A stretch of 64,000 bases of DNA from an uncultured Clostridia bacterium (GTDB lineage Bacteria; Bacillota; Clostridia; Christensenellales; UBA1242), in the NCBI GenBank assembly GCA_948442695.1, contig CAOJSF010000002.1, positions 62,001 to 126,000 of the forward strand. The letters are read 5' to 3'. Position 1 is the stretch's first letter. The number at the start of each line of letters is the position of its first letter. A program made the position numbers and the translations under genes. The notes under the pieces were generated by a model that saw nothing but the letters and a program-made list of their open reading frames with translations, searched no databases and was not told the origin of the DNA. Shown one piece after another: positions 16,266 to 26,001 of this stretch.

Positions 16266-16297
16266 AAAAAAAGAGATATTTTAACATACCTCTTTTT
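16266..16297 (-). terminator. Terminator of the clpP-clpX transcript
   Basis: On the minus strand GAGGTAT pairs with ATATCTC (one mismatch) and runs into TTTTTTT. It overlaps the last codons and stop of clpX. Confidence 0.75.
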
Positions 16298-17534
16298 TAT
16301 CATCTACCTTTTTAATAATTTCTGGTTGTTCATTATCAAATTCTATAAATTTTGAAGTGACAATAATCTTTTCCACATCTTTATAACTAGGTGCTTCATA
16401 CATAAGTTTTGTCATTTTTGACTCAATAATAGTCCTAAGCCCTCTTGCACCCGTTTTTAATTCTATTGCTTTTTTAGCAATTGCAGAAACAGCATCATCA
16501 GTAAACTCGATTTTCATATTATCTATTTTAAACATAAGATTATATTGCTTTATAAGAGAATTTTTAGGTTCTTTCAAAATTCTTACAAGTGCTTTTTCAT
16601 CAAGTTCATCAAGACCAACTACAATAGGAAGTCTGCCTATAAATTCTGGTATTAAACCAAATTTGATAAAATCGTTTGGTTGAATATCTTTTACATAATT
16701 TGAAGTCATAACATCATTCTTGATATTTGCATTAAATCCCAAAGAAGTATCATTCTTTCGACTTTCAACTATCTTATCAAGTCCAACAAAAGCACCACCG
16801 CAGATAAACAAAATGTTTGTTGTATCAATTTGAATCATCTCTTGATGAGGATGCTTTCTTCCGCCCTGAGGTGGAACATTTGCAACAGTGCTTTCTAAAA
16901 TTTTAAGAAGAGCCTGCTGAACACCTTCACCTGCAACATCTCTTGTAATTGAAACATTTTGGGTCTTTCTTGCTATCTTATCTATTTCATCAATATAAAT
17001 AATTCCACGCTGAGCCTTTTCAATATCATAATCAGCATTTTGAATAAGTTTTAATAAAATATTCTCTACATCATCACCAACATATCCTGCTTCAGTCAAT
17101 GTTGTTGCGTCAGCGGTTGCGAAAGGAACTTTTAAAACCTTTGCAAGAGTCTTTGCAAGCAGTGTCTTGCCAGAACCAGAAGCACCAAATAAGAGTATAT
17201 TGCTTTTTTCAAGTTCAACATCCTCCGCTTCCTTACGAAGGTCATTATCATAAATGTAATTAAGTCTTTTATAATGATTATAAACAGCAACTGAAAGCAC
17301 TTTTTTTGCTTCATCTTGACCTATAATATATTCATCAAGTTTATCTTTAATTTCACTAGGAGTTGGCAACTCAATTTTTTCAAATTTTGTCTTTTTAGCA
17401 ACATCAACAATTATATCTTTGCAGATATCAATACATTCATCACAAATATATGATTCACCATTTGGACTGGCAATCATCTTCTTTGCATCACGTTGACTTT
17501 TTCCACAAAAACTACACTTATATTCTTCACTCAT
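16281..17534 (-). CDS. clpX: ClpX, ATP-dependent unfoldase of the ClpXP protease
   Basis: A hexameric AAA+ unfoldase that selects, unfolds and feeds proteins to ClpP. It has an N-terminal C4 zinc-binding domain ([14 protein letters not shown]...CDECIDIC, residues 6-37), Walker A GASGSGKT near 117, Walker [12 protein letters not shown], the pore loop AGYVG, and the C-terminal sensor region [13 protein letters not shown]. An IGF-type loop for docking ClpP is present around LGFN. Length 417 is typical. It starts 11 nt after clpP and shares the tig-clpP-clpX order common in Firmicutes. Confidence 0.97.
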   Translation of the reverse strand: MSEEYKCSFCGKSQRDAKKMIASPNGESYICDECIDICKDIIVDVAKKTKFEKIELPTPSEIKDKLDEYIIGQDEAKKVLSVAVYNHYKRLNYIYDNDLRKEAEDVELEKSNILLFGASGSGKTLLAKTLAKVLKVPFATADATTLTEAGYVGDDVENILLKLIQNADYDIEKAQRGIIYIDEIDKIARKTQNVSITRDVAGEGVQQALLKILESTVANVPPQGGRKHPHQEMIQIDTTNILFICGGAFVGLDKIVESRKNDTSLGFNANIKNDVMTSNYVKDIQPNDFIKFGLIPEFIGRLPIVVGLDELDEKALVRILKEPKNSLIKQYNLMFKIDNMKIEFTDDAVSAIAKKAIELKTGARGLRTIIESKMTKLMYEAPSYKDVEKIIVTSKFIEFDNEQPEIIKKVDDKKEVC

Positions 17535-17545
17535 TTCGAAATCTC

Positions 17546-18139
17546 CTAATTTACTTTACAATCTCTAGATACGAAAATTTCATCAATTATTCCGTACTCC
17601 TTTGCCTCCTGTGCAGTCATATAGTTGTCTCTATCAGTATCTTTTTCAACAATTTCAAGTGGTTTGCCAGTGTTTTGGCTTAACATTTGATTCATACGTT
17701 CTTTTATATATTGTATATGATTTGCCTGTATTTGAATGTCACTAACCTGACCTTGCGCACCACCTAAAGGTTGATGAATCATTATTTCACTGTTTGGCAA
17801 AGCAAATCTTTTGCCTTTTGTACCTCCTGCAAGCAAGAATGCCCCCATTGAAGCAGCACGCCCAACACAAATAGTAGAAACATCACATTTGATATATTTC
17901 ATTGTGTCATAAATTGCAAGACCTGCACTAACACTCCCACCAGGACTGTTTATATAAATAGAAATATCTTTATTAGGATTTTTACCTTCAAGATAAATAA
18001 GTTGTGCAACAATGATGTTTGCAATATTGTCATCAATCTCACCATTAAGGAAGATAATTCTATCTTCAAGCAATCTTGAATAAATATCATAAGATCTTTC
18101 GCTGTTGCCGGTTTGGTCAACCACCATAGGTATCAACAT
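17546..18139 (-). CDS. clpP: ClpP, proteolytic subunit
   Basis: The tetradecameric serine protease chamber partnered with ClpX. The catalytic triad is visible: Ser in [14 protein letters not shown] (about residue 98), His in [14 protein letters not shown] (about 123) and Asp in [10 protein letters not shown] (about 172). Length 197 matches the family. It lies between tig and clpX on the same strand, in one transcription unit with clpX. Confidence 0.97.
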   Translation of the reverse strand: MLIPMVVDQTGNSERSYDIYSRLLEDRIIFLNGEIDDNIANIIVAQLIYLEGKNPNKDISIYINSPGGSVSAGLAIYDTMKYIKCDVSTICVGRAASMGAFLLAGGTKGKRFALPNSEIMIHQPLGGAQGQVSDIQIQANHIQYIKERMNQMLSQNTGKPLEIVEKDTDRDNYMTAQEAKEYGIIDEIFVSRDCKVN

Positions 18140-18201
18140 AATTTTGAGCCTCCATTTTTAAGTTTAATATCTTCAAACAAATTAATTATATGCCAAAACT
18201 A

Positions 18202-19482
18202 TTATTTATTTTCATTTTTTGATTTGATAAAATTCAAGACTTTTGTCATAATTGCGTTGTTTTGGAAGAAAAGATAGTCATCAGATGACATAGCCTTCTT
18301 AAAATCATCAACATTCATCTGATATTTGCCTGCATACTCTGCAATTTTTTCATCAAGTTCTTCGGCAGAAACAGTAAGTTTGTATTCAGAAATTATTCTT
18401 TGAAGAACGAGTCTTGTCTTAATATTCTTCTCTGCATCTTCTCTTCTTTCTGCCTTAAATTCATCTACAGTTTTATTGATATAACCGAGATAACCTTCCA
18501 AAGTCATGCCTTGATGAGAAAGTCTATGCTCAAAATCATGAATCATACTATTTACTTCGAAGTCAATCATAGAGTCAGAAAGTTCAATTCCACTCTTTTC
18601 AGCAACTGCATCCAAAAGCGCAACTTCATATTCTCTTTCAATCTTTTCTTCATTAGCCTTTAATAAGTTTTCCCTAATTGATTTTTTATATTCTTCAAGA
18701 GATTCAAATTCTGTTGTATCAGCAACAAATTTGTCATCTATTTCAGGTAAAACTTTCTTTTCAACTTTCTTTAAAGTCACTTTAAATACAACAGGCTTGC
18801 CCTTTAAGTTTTCAGCACCATAATTCTCTGGGAAAGTAACATTAAGGTCTTTTACTTCACCCTTTTTCATTCCAACTACGCCTTCTTCAAAGCCTTCAAT
18901 AAAAGTATGAGATCCCAGTTCTAATCTATAATCTTGAGATTCTCCTCCTTCAAATTTTTCTCCGTTGAGGAATCCTACAAAATCTATTGTGGCAAAATCA
19001 CCCATTTCTGCAGTTTTATCTTCTTCTACAAATCTTGCATGAGAAGATTTTACTCTTGCAAGTTCATTTTCAATTTGGCTTTCTTCAACTTTCGCTTTCG
19101 CCTTTTTCACACCCAAACCTTCAAGTTTAGGAAGTTTAAATTCAGGCATGAGATCAAACTTTAATGTCGCTTCAAGTCCAGTTTCAATTGTAAATTTATT
19201 TAAATCAACATGAGGTTGTCCAGCAGGAACAATATTTGTATTTGCCTCTAAAAACTTAGAATATTCTGAAGATATAACTTCGTCAAAAGCCTCATCAAAA
19301 AATACTGAATCACCAAAGTTTTGTTCAATAACCCTTCTAGGTGCCTTTCCCTTTCTAAATCCTTGAATGTTGTATTTGCCTTTATTCTTTTCGTATGCAC
19401 GATTTATTGCATTTTCCCATTCTTCTTTTGAAACTTTAATATTCAAAACACCTTTTTTATCTTGTTTTTCAAATGTAAACAT
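18202..19482 (-). CDS. tig: Trigger factor, ribosome-bound chaperone
   Basis: It binds near the ribosome exit tunnel and assists nascent chains. The N-terminal ribosome-binding domain has the signature QGFRKGKAPRRVIEQNFG. A FKBP-type prolyl isomerase domain follows (about 150-245, GDFATIDFVGFLNGEKFEGG). The C-terminal helical domain (about 250-426) is Glu/Lys rich. The ATG at 19482 is set by AAGGAG; an in-frame extension to 19515 has no ribosome-binding site. 426 residues is usual. It leads the tig-clpP-clpX group. Confidence 0.97.
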   Translation of the reverse strand: MFTFEKQDKKGVLNIKVSKEEWENAINRAYEKNKGKYNIQGFRKGKAPRRVIEQNFGDSVFFDEAFDEVISSEYSKFLEANTNIVPAGQPHVDLNKFTIETGLEATLKFDLMPEFKLPKLEGLGVKKAKAKVEESQIENELARVKSSHARFVEEDKTAEMGDFATIDFVGFLNGEKFEGGESQDYRLELGSHTFIEGFEEGVVGMKKGEVKDLNVTFPENYGAENLKGKPVVFKVTLKKVEKKVLPEIDDKFVADTTEFESLEEYKKSIRENLLKANEEKIEREYEVALLDAVAEKSGIELSDSMIDFEVNSMIHDFEHRLSHQGMTLEGYLGYINKTVDEFKAERREDAEKNIKTRLVLQRIISEYKLTVSAEELDEKIAEYAGKYQMNVDDFKKAMSSDDYLFFQNNAIMTKVLNFIKSKNENK

Positions 19483-19518
19483 AATTTTCTCCTTTTTCTT
19501 ACATGAATTTACCATTAA

Positions 19519-19547
19519 ATTTTATCATAATTTTAAAATTTAGGCAA
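19519..19547 (-). promoter_or_regulatory. Sigma-A promoter of tig
   Basis: TTGCCT (plus 19542-19547), a 17-bp spacer and TAAAAT (plus 19519-19524) on the minus strand, 37 bp before the start codon. Confidence 0.75.
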
Positions 19548-19625
19548 GCAAATTTAATCAATGTTTGTTTTTGGCACAACTTTGTTTTTAATTATTATTT
19601 AAAATATATATATTTCTATAAAAAA

Positions 19626-20024
19626 TCATAGTTTAAATAGCACCGCAACAATCAATATAAAAACACTTATCACAAATAAAATTTTGCAAATATCGATAAA
19701 CTTATCAAACCTAAGACTTTTCTTAAACTTTTTTATATGTAACTGCAAATTTTGTTCAAATTCTTCTGGCGTTACATTTTTAAAATTAATCATTTCAGTC
19801 CTATATCTAATAAACTCATCGTCAAAATGCTTATGATAATCATTAATATAATCGATAATCAATATAACAATCCAGTAAATACAAAATAAAGTCAGAAATG
19901 GAAGAGCAATAAAAACAAAGCCCGACCAAACCGACTTTAAAGCAATAAATAAGATTGTAAAAGCAATTAAGATGGCTGAAATTAGCCATCTTTTTAATAA
20001 AAATTTTTTAATCATATCAATCAT
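19626..20024 (-). CDS. Small membrane protein, unknown
   Basis: 132 residues with predicted transmembrane segments at about 13-30, 34-56 and 110-131, separated by a charged cytoplasmic-type stretch (NDYHKHFDDEFIRYRTEM...). No motif or family is recognised. It begins right at the stop of the gene upstream (TAATATG overlap) without a clear Shine-Dalgarno site, so translation is probably coupled. The two small membrane proteins follow gapA in the same direction. Confidence 0.65.
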   Translation of the reverse strand: MIDMIKKFLLKRWLISAILIAFTILFIALKSVWSGFVFIALPFLTLFCIYWIVILIIDYINDYHKHFDDEFIRYRTEMINFKNVTPEEFEQNLQLHIKKFKKSLRFDKFIDICKILFVISVFILIVAVLFKL

Positions 20025-20025
20025 A

Positions 20026-20373
20026 TTAAATATTTAGAATAAACAAAACTACAATGGTCACAACGAAAATTACATAACAAACTATCCATGCAATTTTTCG
20101 GTGAGTTTTTACCCATGAAAAGGCAAGACATATGCAAATGACATATGCAATCACTTCACCAACAGAATTGAAAGCATCAGATAGTTTTGTATTGCCCTTT
20201 AAAATAACAGTCAAAAGCAGTGCTATCGCAATGCATCCTATTCCGATATAGGCAATAAAAGCAAGAACAGCATTTATTCCATATTTCTTTTCGTTTTTTA
20301 CCACACCTTTCTTTTTCTTTGCTTTTTCTTTATCTTCTGGATAAACATTCACTTCTTCTCTGTTTTCTTCCAT
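20026..20373 (-). CDS. Small membrane protein with charged N-terminus, unknown
   Basis: 115 residues. The first 30 are highly charged (KDKEKAKKKKGVV-type), then come hydrophobic segments at about 33-60, 72-87 and 94-115. The start has AAGGAGGG upstream. It sits 12 nt after gapA and 1 nt before the next small membrane gene, so the three are likely co-transcribed. No function is recognised. Confidence 0.7.
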   Translation of the reverse strand: MEENREEVNVYPEDKEKAKKKKGVVKNEKKYGINAVLAFIAYIGIGCIAIALLLTVILKGNTKLSDAFNSVGEVIAYVICICLAFSWVKTHRKIAWIVCYVIFVVTIVVLFILNI

Positions 20374-20385
20374 AAATGCCCTCCT

Positions 20386-21384
<999 letters not shown>

Positions 21385-21433
21385 TCACCCCTTTTTATTT
21401 GAATATAGTTATCATTTTTAAATTCTTAAATTA

Positions 21434-22294
21434 TTATTCTTCATCAATGTCTTCATTTAAATTTTCCAGTTCTTTATCAACAGAACTCTCATCGTCATCT
21501 ACTATAAGGAAATTCTCATCTATCTCCATTGCATTTGGAATATTTTTCTTTCCAACAGTAATGTTGAAAATAAGAAGGACAATCATTATAAGTGATATTG
21601 CAAGACATATCAAATCTAAACATATAAGCAAAAGTCCAGCGACAATTCCTATTTCAGCAAATATAGCAATACAAGTTGTCACAATTATTGCAATCAATAA
21701 AGATAAAATAGATGTGACAGAGAATTTTATTATATCTTTCTTGTCAAATTCAGACTTGACCGCCTCTCCTTTCGTGTGAAAAGTCGTCTCCTCAATGCCT
21801 CGCCACCTATTTACCCTGCTGGAAAAACTTAAATTCCCAGACGCAGCCACTACAGCCGAGATATCTTCTCCCAGAAAAATGGCAGATGTATCACCACTAT
21901 AAAGTTTTAAACCTAAGATAAACTTTAATATTTTTTGCCATATCCCAAAAATTAAAGATTTTAAACCATTATGCTCTCTTTTGCAAGTTGCAATATCTCT
22001 TTTCGAATAAATAAATTTATTTACTTCATCCATAGTAAGAGGCTTTCTCATTACTAAGATAGAACCTGACTTTAAGAGATTTTGAAGAGAATTTATAATC
22101 GCCTCTCTCTTAGAACCTTTTGCAAACTTAACGAAAGTTATGTTTTCATTCTCGCCCACTCTAGAAACTATATCAGAATATAAGTCTTCATTTACCCCAA
22201 CTAAGATATTCAAGTCTGAAACCTCTGATAATTTAATAAGAATATTGTCAAATTTCTTTGTCTTATCTATAATAGGGACAATTATATTTACCAT
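21434..22294 (-). CDS. Membrane protein with degenerate glycosyltransferase-2-like N-terminus
   Basis: 286 residues. The N-terminal 150 resemble the layout of GT2/GtrB-like enzymes (alternating strands and helices starting MVNIIVPI, and the stretch YSGDTSAIFLGEDISAVVAA before an amphipathic region), but the acidic catalytic motifs of active GT2 enzymes are not evident. Two transmembrane segments follow at about 195-218 and 221-250, then an acidic tail (DDDESSVDKELENLNEDIDEE). The start has GAGGT upstream. It lies 8 nt after rpiB. An inactive sugar-transferase relative or scaffold is possible; function unknown. Confidence 0.6.
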   Translation of the reverse strand: MVNIIVPIIDKTKKFDNILIKLSEVSDLNILVGVNEDLYSDIVSRVGENENITFVKFAKGSKREAIINSLQNLLKSGSILVMRKPLTMDEVNKFIYSKRDIATCKREHNGLKSLIFGIWQKILKFILGLKLYSGDTSAIFLGEDISAVVAASGNLSFSSRVNRWRGIEETTFHTKGEAVKSEFDKKDIIKFSVTSILSLLIAIIVTTCIAIFAEIGIVAGLLLICLDLICLAISLIMIVLLIFNITVGKKNIPNAMEIDENFLIVDDDESSVDKELENLNEDIDEE

Positions 22295-22302
22295 ATTTTA
22301 CC

Positions 22303-22725
22303 TCAATATTTTTTTATTCTTCGTGAATGTCTGCCACCTTCAAACTCAGTCGTCAAAAACACTTTAATTATCTTTATTGCCTTTCTAGAACTTGTAAAAC
22401 GACCAGATAAACATAAAACATTTGCATCATTATGCCTTCTAGAAAGAGAGGCAAATTTTTCATTATGACAAAGAGCCGCCCTGATTTTTGGATTTCTATT
22501 TGCAACAATACTCATTCCGATTCCTGTTCCGCAAATATAAATTCCCACATTTCTAGGGTCTTCAACTACTTTATTGTTTGCCGCTTTTGCAAAATCTGGA
22601 TAATCATCAAGTTGCTCTTTTGAATAACATCCAACGTCAATAGCAATTATATTTTCTCTATTGAAAAACTTTTTTATTTCCTCTTTTAAAGGATAACCTG
22701 CGTGGTCGCTTGCTAAAATAATCAT
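22303..22725 (-). CDS. rpiB: Ribose-5-phosphate isomerase B
   Basis: It interconverts ribose-5-phosphate and ribulose-5-phosphate in the pentose phosphate pathway. The signature SDHAGYPLKEEIKKF opens the protein, and the active-site Cys lies in YICGTGIGMSIVANR. 140 residues. The ATG at 22725 follows GGAGAGAG with good spacing and overlaps the stop of the phosphatase gene by 4 nt. The phosphatase-rpiB pairing is also seen in Bacillus (ywlE-ywlF). Confidence 0.94.
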   Translation of the reverse strand: MIILASDHAGYPLKEEIKKFFNRENIIAIDVGCYSKEQLDDYPDFAKAANNKVVEDPRNVGIYICGTGIGMSIVANRNPKIRAALCHNEKFASLSRRHNDANVLCLSGRFTSSRKAIKIIKVFLTTEFEGGRHSRRIKKY

Positions 22726-23150
22726 ATCTCTCTCCACATATTGATTTTATCTAATAAAATTTCATTAGCCTTTTTTATATCTTGTGCTGTTTCATAATAA
22801 ACATTTTCATCTCCACCAAATGGATCTATAATGTCATGTCCTATTAAACTTTTCATGGTAATAATCTTGTTTGTCTTAATTTCATCTTTCATATTCTGAC
22901 TCATCACAACATAAAGCGTCTCTTTATCAATTTTACCCAGTTTTACAGACTTACGATTGCCAGATGATGCTTTAAATTTTTTAAGTGTAGTTTTTGCATT
23001 TTCCGTTATATTTTCACCACATGCTCTCAGTCCCCTTGAACTGATTTTCACATCAACAATTTTTTTATCTTTAAGCAATTTTTTCATAAGTCGTTCTGCC
23101 ATAATTGAGCGACAGGTATTGCCAGTGCAAACAAAACAAATCTTAATCAT
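22722..23150 (-). CDS. Low-molecular-weight protein phosphatase (YwlE-like, arginine or tyrosine)
   Basis: 142 residues. The P-loop CVCTGNTCRS-type motif is at the start (FVCTGNTCRSIMAE) and the general-acid Asp in DIIDPFGG. Thr in the P-loop (GNTCRS) is the feature that gives YwlE its protein-arginine phosphatase activity, where tyrosine phosphatases often have Ile/Leu; this favours arginine phosphatase. It would reverse McsB-type phosphorylation that marks proteins for ClpCP. It is coupled to rpiB by a 4-nt overlap. Confidence 0.88.
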   Translation of the reverse strand: MIKICFVCTGNTCRSIMAERLMKKLLKDKKIVDVKISSRGLRACGENITENAKTTLKKFKASSGNRKSVKLGKIDKETLYVVMSQNMKDEIKTNKIITMKSLIGHDIIDPFGGDENVYYETAQDIKKANEILLDKINMWREI

Positions 23151-23247
23151 AACTCTCCTTGTTTTTGTAATTGCATAGTTCTATAGTAAGAACCAACTTT
23201 TCCTTTAAACAATTTTTTACAACTACGACAAAAAAGTAAAAATGAAA

Positions 23248-23565
23248 TTAAAAATTCATTTTTTTTGATTGCCATAATTTATCTAAATTATACTTTTCTC
23301 GCACCTGCACTACAAAAGAATGGATGACAATTTTGTCAAAATCAAATACTATCCATTCACCCTTGTTAAATCCTTCAGGATATTTTTCTATTTCAAAATC
23401 TTGCATCAGTTGAACAGCAAGTTTTTTGTTATATGTGGTTGAAGGTGTTGAAACAATAATACCATAATCAAAAGTCTGCTCTTCATTAGATAAGTCATAT
23501 ATTATAATATCTTTAAATTTTTTTTCTTTAAGATAATTGTAAAGTTCGTTTAAATGTTCTTTCAC
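23248..23565 (-). CDS. rsfS: Ribosomal silencing factor RsfS
   Basis: It binds L14 and stops subunit joining in starvation. 105 residues with the family hallmarks GEWIVFDFDKIVIHSF and REKYNLDKLWQ. It starts with GTG at 23565 after GAGGA. It is usually next to obg, yhbY and nadD; obg and yhbY are 2-4 kb away here. Confidence 0.93.
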   Translation of the reverse strand: MKEHLNELYNYLKEKKFKDIIIYDLSNEEQTFDYGIIVSTPSTTYNKKLAVQLMQDFEIEKYPEGFNKGEWIVFDFDKIVIHSFVVQVREKYNLDKLWQSKKMNF

Positions 23566-23616
23566 GGTTCCTCACTTTTTATTAGTATAGTTATAAAAAT
23601 TTAAATTGTCAAATAA

Positions 23617-23646
23617 TTGTCTAAATATTTTTAAATTGTCTATAAT
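23617..23646 (+). promoter_or_regulatory. Promoter with leaderless geometry
   Basis: TTGTCT (23617-23622), an 18-bp spacer and TATAAT (23641-23646). The start codon at 23653 is 6 nt past the -10 box, so the mRNA would have no 5' leader. Confidence 0.6.
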
Positions 23647-23652
23647 TAGAGT

Positions 23653-24459
23653 ATGAAATTAATACTATTTGTTTTGCAAAAATTTTTAAAACTTAGTTTA
23701 ATATTTTTTATTTTCTTTATTTGGCTTAGATTTTTCACAAAATCATTATGGCTATCTATTTTTATTTCCACTATTGCAACTACCATAATTGAAATTATCA
23801 CGTTTATTTTTTCTAACAAGACCAAATTTAAAGCATCTTTAAAAATTAAAGAAAAAGAAAACGCCGAAAATATGTTTTTATCTCTATCCACAAACCCATC
23901 AAGCCTAGATTTCTTTTTAAACCTTGTTCTTACTCGACATCCAAACTCTATTAAAAAAAAGGGTTGCATTCAAATTAATCATCGTGACCAAACAAAGGTA
24001 ATTTTACAACCCTTTCTACAATTAAAAAAACTGACTTTAAATGATGTGCTCACCCTAACTTCTCTTGTAAACAAAGAATCCCCAGACAAACTGGTAATTA
24101 CCTGTTTTGAATATGAAAAAGAAGTCATTCCATTTGTCAGAAATTTTGGATATGAAATAATCATCTTAGACAGATTTGAGACCTACTCACATCTATACAA
24201 AGAATATGATTTTTATCCAGAAATGACAATGAAATATAAAAAAGATGGGAAATTAGGCTTCAAAGACTTGATTGCATTTTCTTTTAATAAATCAAGAACA
24301 AAAGGTTATATTTTTGCATCTCTTCTACTCTTTGCAACATCATTTTTTGTAAGACTTAACATTTATTATTGCATTGTTTCATCACTTTTGCTTATCTTTG
24401 CACTTATTTCCTATATCAACCCAAAATATAATATTAAAATTAAAGATGAGATAATTTAA
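23653..24459 (+). CDS. Membrane protein of unknown function
   Basis: 268 residues. Two transmembrane segments at the N-terminus (about 9-28 and 31-53), a soluble mixed alpha/beta middle of about 150 residues (LVNKESPDKLVITCFEYE..VRNFGYEIIILDRF), and two more segments at about 215-232 and 234-250. The middle reads like a small nucleotide- or nuclease-type fold but no motif is secure. No Shine-Dalgarno site precedes the ATG. It is convergent with the Mrr-like gene and divergent from rsfS. I do not recognise the family. Confidence 0.75.
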   Translation: MKLILFVLQKFLKLSLIFFIFFIWLRFFTKSLWLSIFISTIATTIIEIITFIFSNKTKFKASLKIKEKENAENMFLSLSTNPSSLDFFLNLVLTRHPNSIKKKGCIQINHRDQTKVILQPFLQLKKLTLNDVLTLTSLVNKESPDKLVITCFEYEKEVIPFVRNFGYEIIILDRFETYSHLYKEYDFYPEMTMKYKKDGKLGFKDLIAFSFNKSRTKGYIFASLLLFATSFFVRLNIYYCIVSSLLLIFALISYINPKYNIKIKDEII

Positions 24460-24486
24460 CATTATTTTGACGAATTGATTTTAGAC

Positions 24487-24519
24487 AAAAAAAGACTTCA
24501 TTTAAAAAAGTCTTTTTTT
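24487..24519. terminator. Bidirectional terminator between convergent genes
   Basis: AAAAAGACTT pairs with AAGTCTTTTTTT with A- and T-runs on both sides. It serves the membrane-protein gene and the Mrr-like gene. Confidence 0.8.
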
Positions 24520-24522
24520 ATT

Positions 24523-25464
24523 CTAATTTTCTTCATAGTAATAATTAGAAATATTGTAATAAGGGACTGGAATTTCTTTTATTTCAAGTCCATATTTGAT
24601 AATAAGTTCGATAAGGCGTTGTCCGTCAATTAAAGTTATTGTAGGATTAAATTGATATGCTGCCATTTTTGCCTTCTCTGAAAAATAACTTGTTGTTATA
24701 AATATTCCATAATCGGCTGAAAACTTTGATATAACACCTCTAAACTTATCAATTTCAGGTTCACCTATTGATCCATCAGTATATCTTTTGCATTGAATTA
24801 CAACCTTATTTGTCCTAAAATCATCAGACTCAAAGATTCCGTATCCATCAATGCCATGATCATTAGACATTATGACACCTTTTTCTTTGTCAAAAATTAT
24901 ACCCATTTTTGAAAGTAATTTTCTCGAAAAACTTTCAAATTTTTTAGGAGTGAACTTTTTAATTAAATCAATAAGTTTTATACTTAATGACTCTCTATCA
25001 ATCAAATCATCTTCTTTCTTTTCTTCTTCAACTTCTATATTCAAGTCATCGTTTTCAATAGATACAGCATTGTTTTTATTCTTTTTTGTTATGTAATCTC
25101 TATGAGTCTCTTTCCAAAATTTATTGATTTTATCTAGTTCATCGTTGTTTGGAAAAGTGCTATAATTTAATTTTCTACCTTCTTCTGTCAAAACAATTTC
25201 AGTAATTCTATTATATTTCTCTATGTATCCTAGAATTAAAAGTTCTTTAAGAGAAAAATTAAAATCAAAATCAAAAGGAATATATTTATTTCCACTTGTA
25301 GAGGTGACCGGAATAAAAACATCTTCATAAGATATTTTGTTATCTTTATCAGCAACAATTTCTTGTTTTATAACCTGTTTTGGTGCACTGCCTCCCAAAT
25401 TCTGAAGGGCCTTAATTATATACTTTCCAACCCTTTGTCTTTTATAATTATTTTGTTCCAACAT
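24523..25464 (-). CDS. Mrr-family restriction endonuclease (type IV-like)
   Basis: 313 residues. The N-terminal winged-helix region (about 10-110) fits the Mrr N domain that reads DNA. A charged linker follows. The C-terminal PD-(D/E)xK nuclease fold has Asp in DHGIDGYG and the Q-x-K pair in VVIQCKRYTDG, followed by EIDKFRGV, the standard Mrr active site. Such enzymes cut foreign methylated DNA. The ATG at 25464 is set by GAGAGGTG upstream. No methyltransferase or specificity gene is adjacent, which fits a modification-dependent enzyme or a housekeeping Mrr homologue. Confidence 0.88.
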   Translation of the reverse strand: MLEQNNYKRQRVGKYIIKALQNLGGSAPKQVIKQEIVADKDNKISYEDVFIPVTSTSGNKYIPFDFDFNFSLKELLILGYIEKYNRITEIVLTEEGRKLNYSTFPNNDELDKINKFWKETHRDYITKKNKNNAVSIENDDLNIEVEEEKKEDDLIDRESLSIKLIDLIKKFTPKKFESFSRKLLSKMGIIFDKEKGVIMSNDHGIDGYGIFESDDFRTNKVVIQCKRYTDGSIGEPEIDKFRGVISKFSADYGIFITTSYFSEKAKMAAYQFNPTITLIDGQRLIELIIKYGLEIKEIPVPYYNISNYYYEEN

Positions 25465-25611
25465 CAATTGCACCTCTCTTTTGTAAATTGAAAATAACTT
25501 TCATATCTTAATTTTTTAAATCTTTTATGAACTTGTATCTTTATAATTTCATTAGCACATACCACCGCATTCAGCACTCGGATTGTTATGTTTTAATAAC
25601 ATACTAGCCTT

Positions 25612-25908
25612 TTAAATAAGTTCTATGTGTTTTATATCTTTCTTTAATGATTTTCTATAAACAATTAATTTATTTCCGATAACTTGTACAGGTTCTGCAC
25701 CAGTTTTTTCACAAATAATTTGCATCATTTCTTTTGGAGAAACAGAACTATTGTTTAAAACCTTGATTTTTATAAGTTCCCTTGCCTCTAGTAATCCATT
25801 TACAGTTTCAAGTGAATTTTCACTGAATCCATCTTTTCCTATCTGCATAACAGGTTCAAGAGCATTCCCCAGCCCTCTTAAAAAGGCTCTTTGTTTTGTT
25901 GTAATCAT
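25612..25908 (-). CDS. yhbY: YhbY-type CRM-domain RNA-binding protein
   Basis: 98 residues forming one CRM domain. The opening [18 protein letters not shown] and the GxxG-like GKDGFS loop match the family, which associates with pre-50S particles. The start follows GGAGG-like AGGAG. It lies 93 bp after obg on the same strand, a standard ribosome-assembly neighbourhood. Confidence 0.93.
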   Translation of the reverse strand: MITTKQRAFLRGLGNALEPVMQIGKDGFSENSLETVNGLLEARELIKIKVLNNSSVSPKEMMQIICEKTGAEPVQVIGNKLIVYRKSLKKDIKHIELI

Positions 25909-26001
25909 ATTATCTCCTCTTAATAATTCTCATCACTTTTTAATATCATTTTTACAACTCTTATTAATATCAAAAATAAAAAAATTGAAAATTACATATT
26001 T

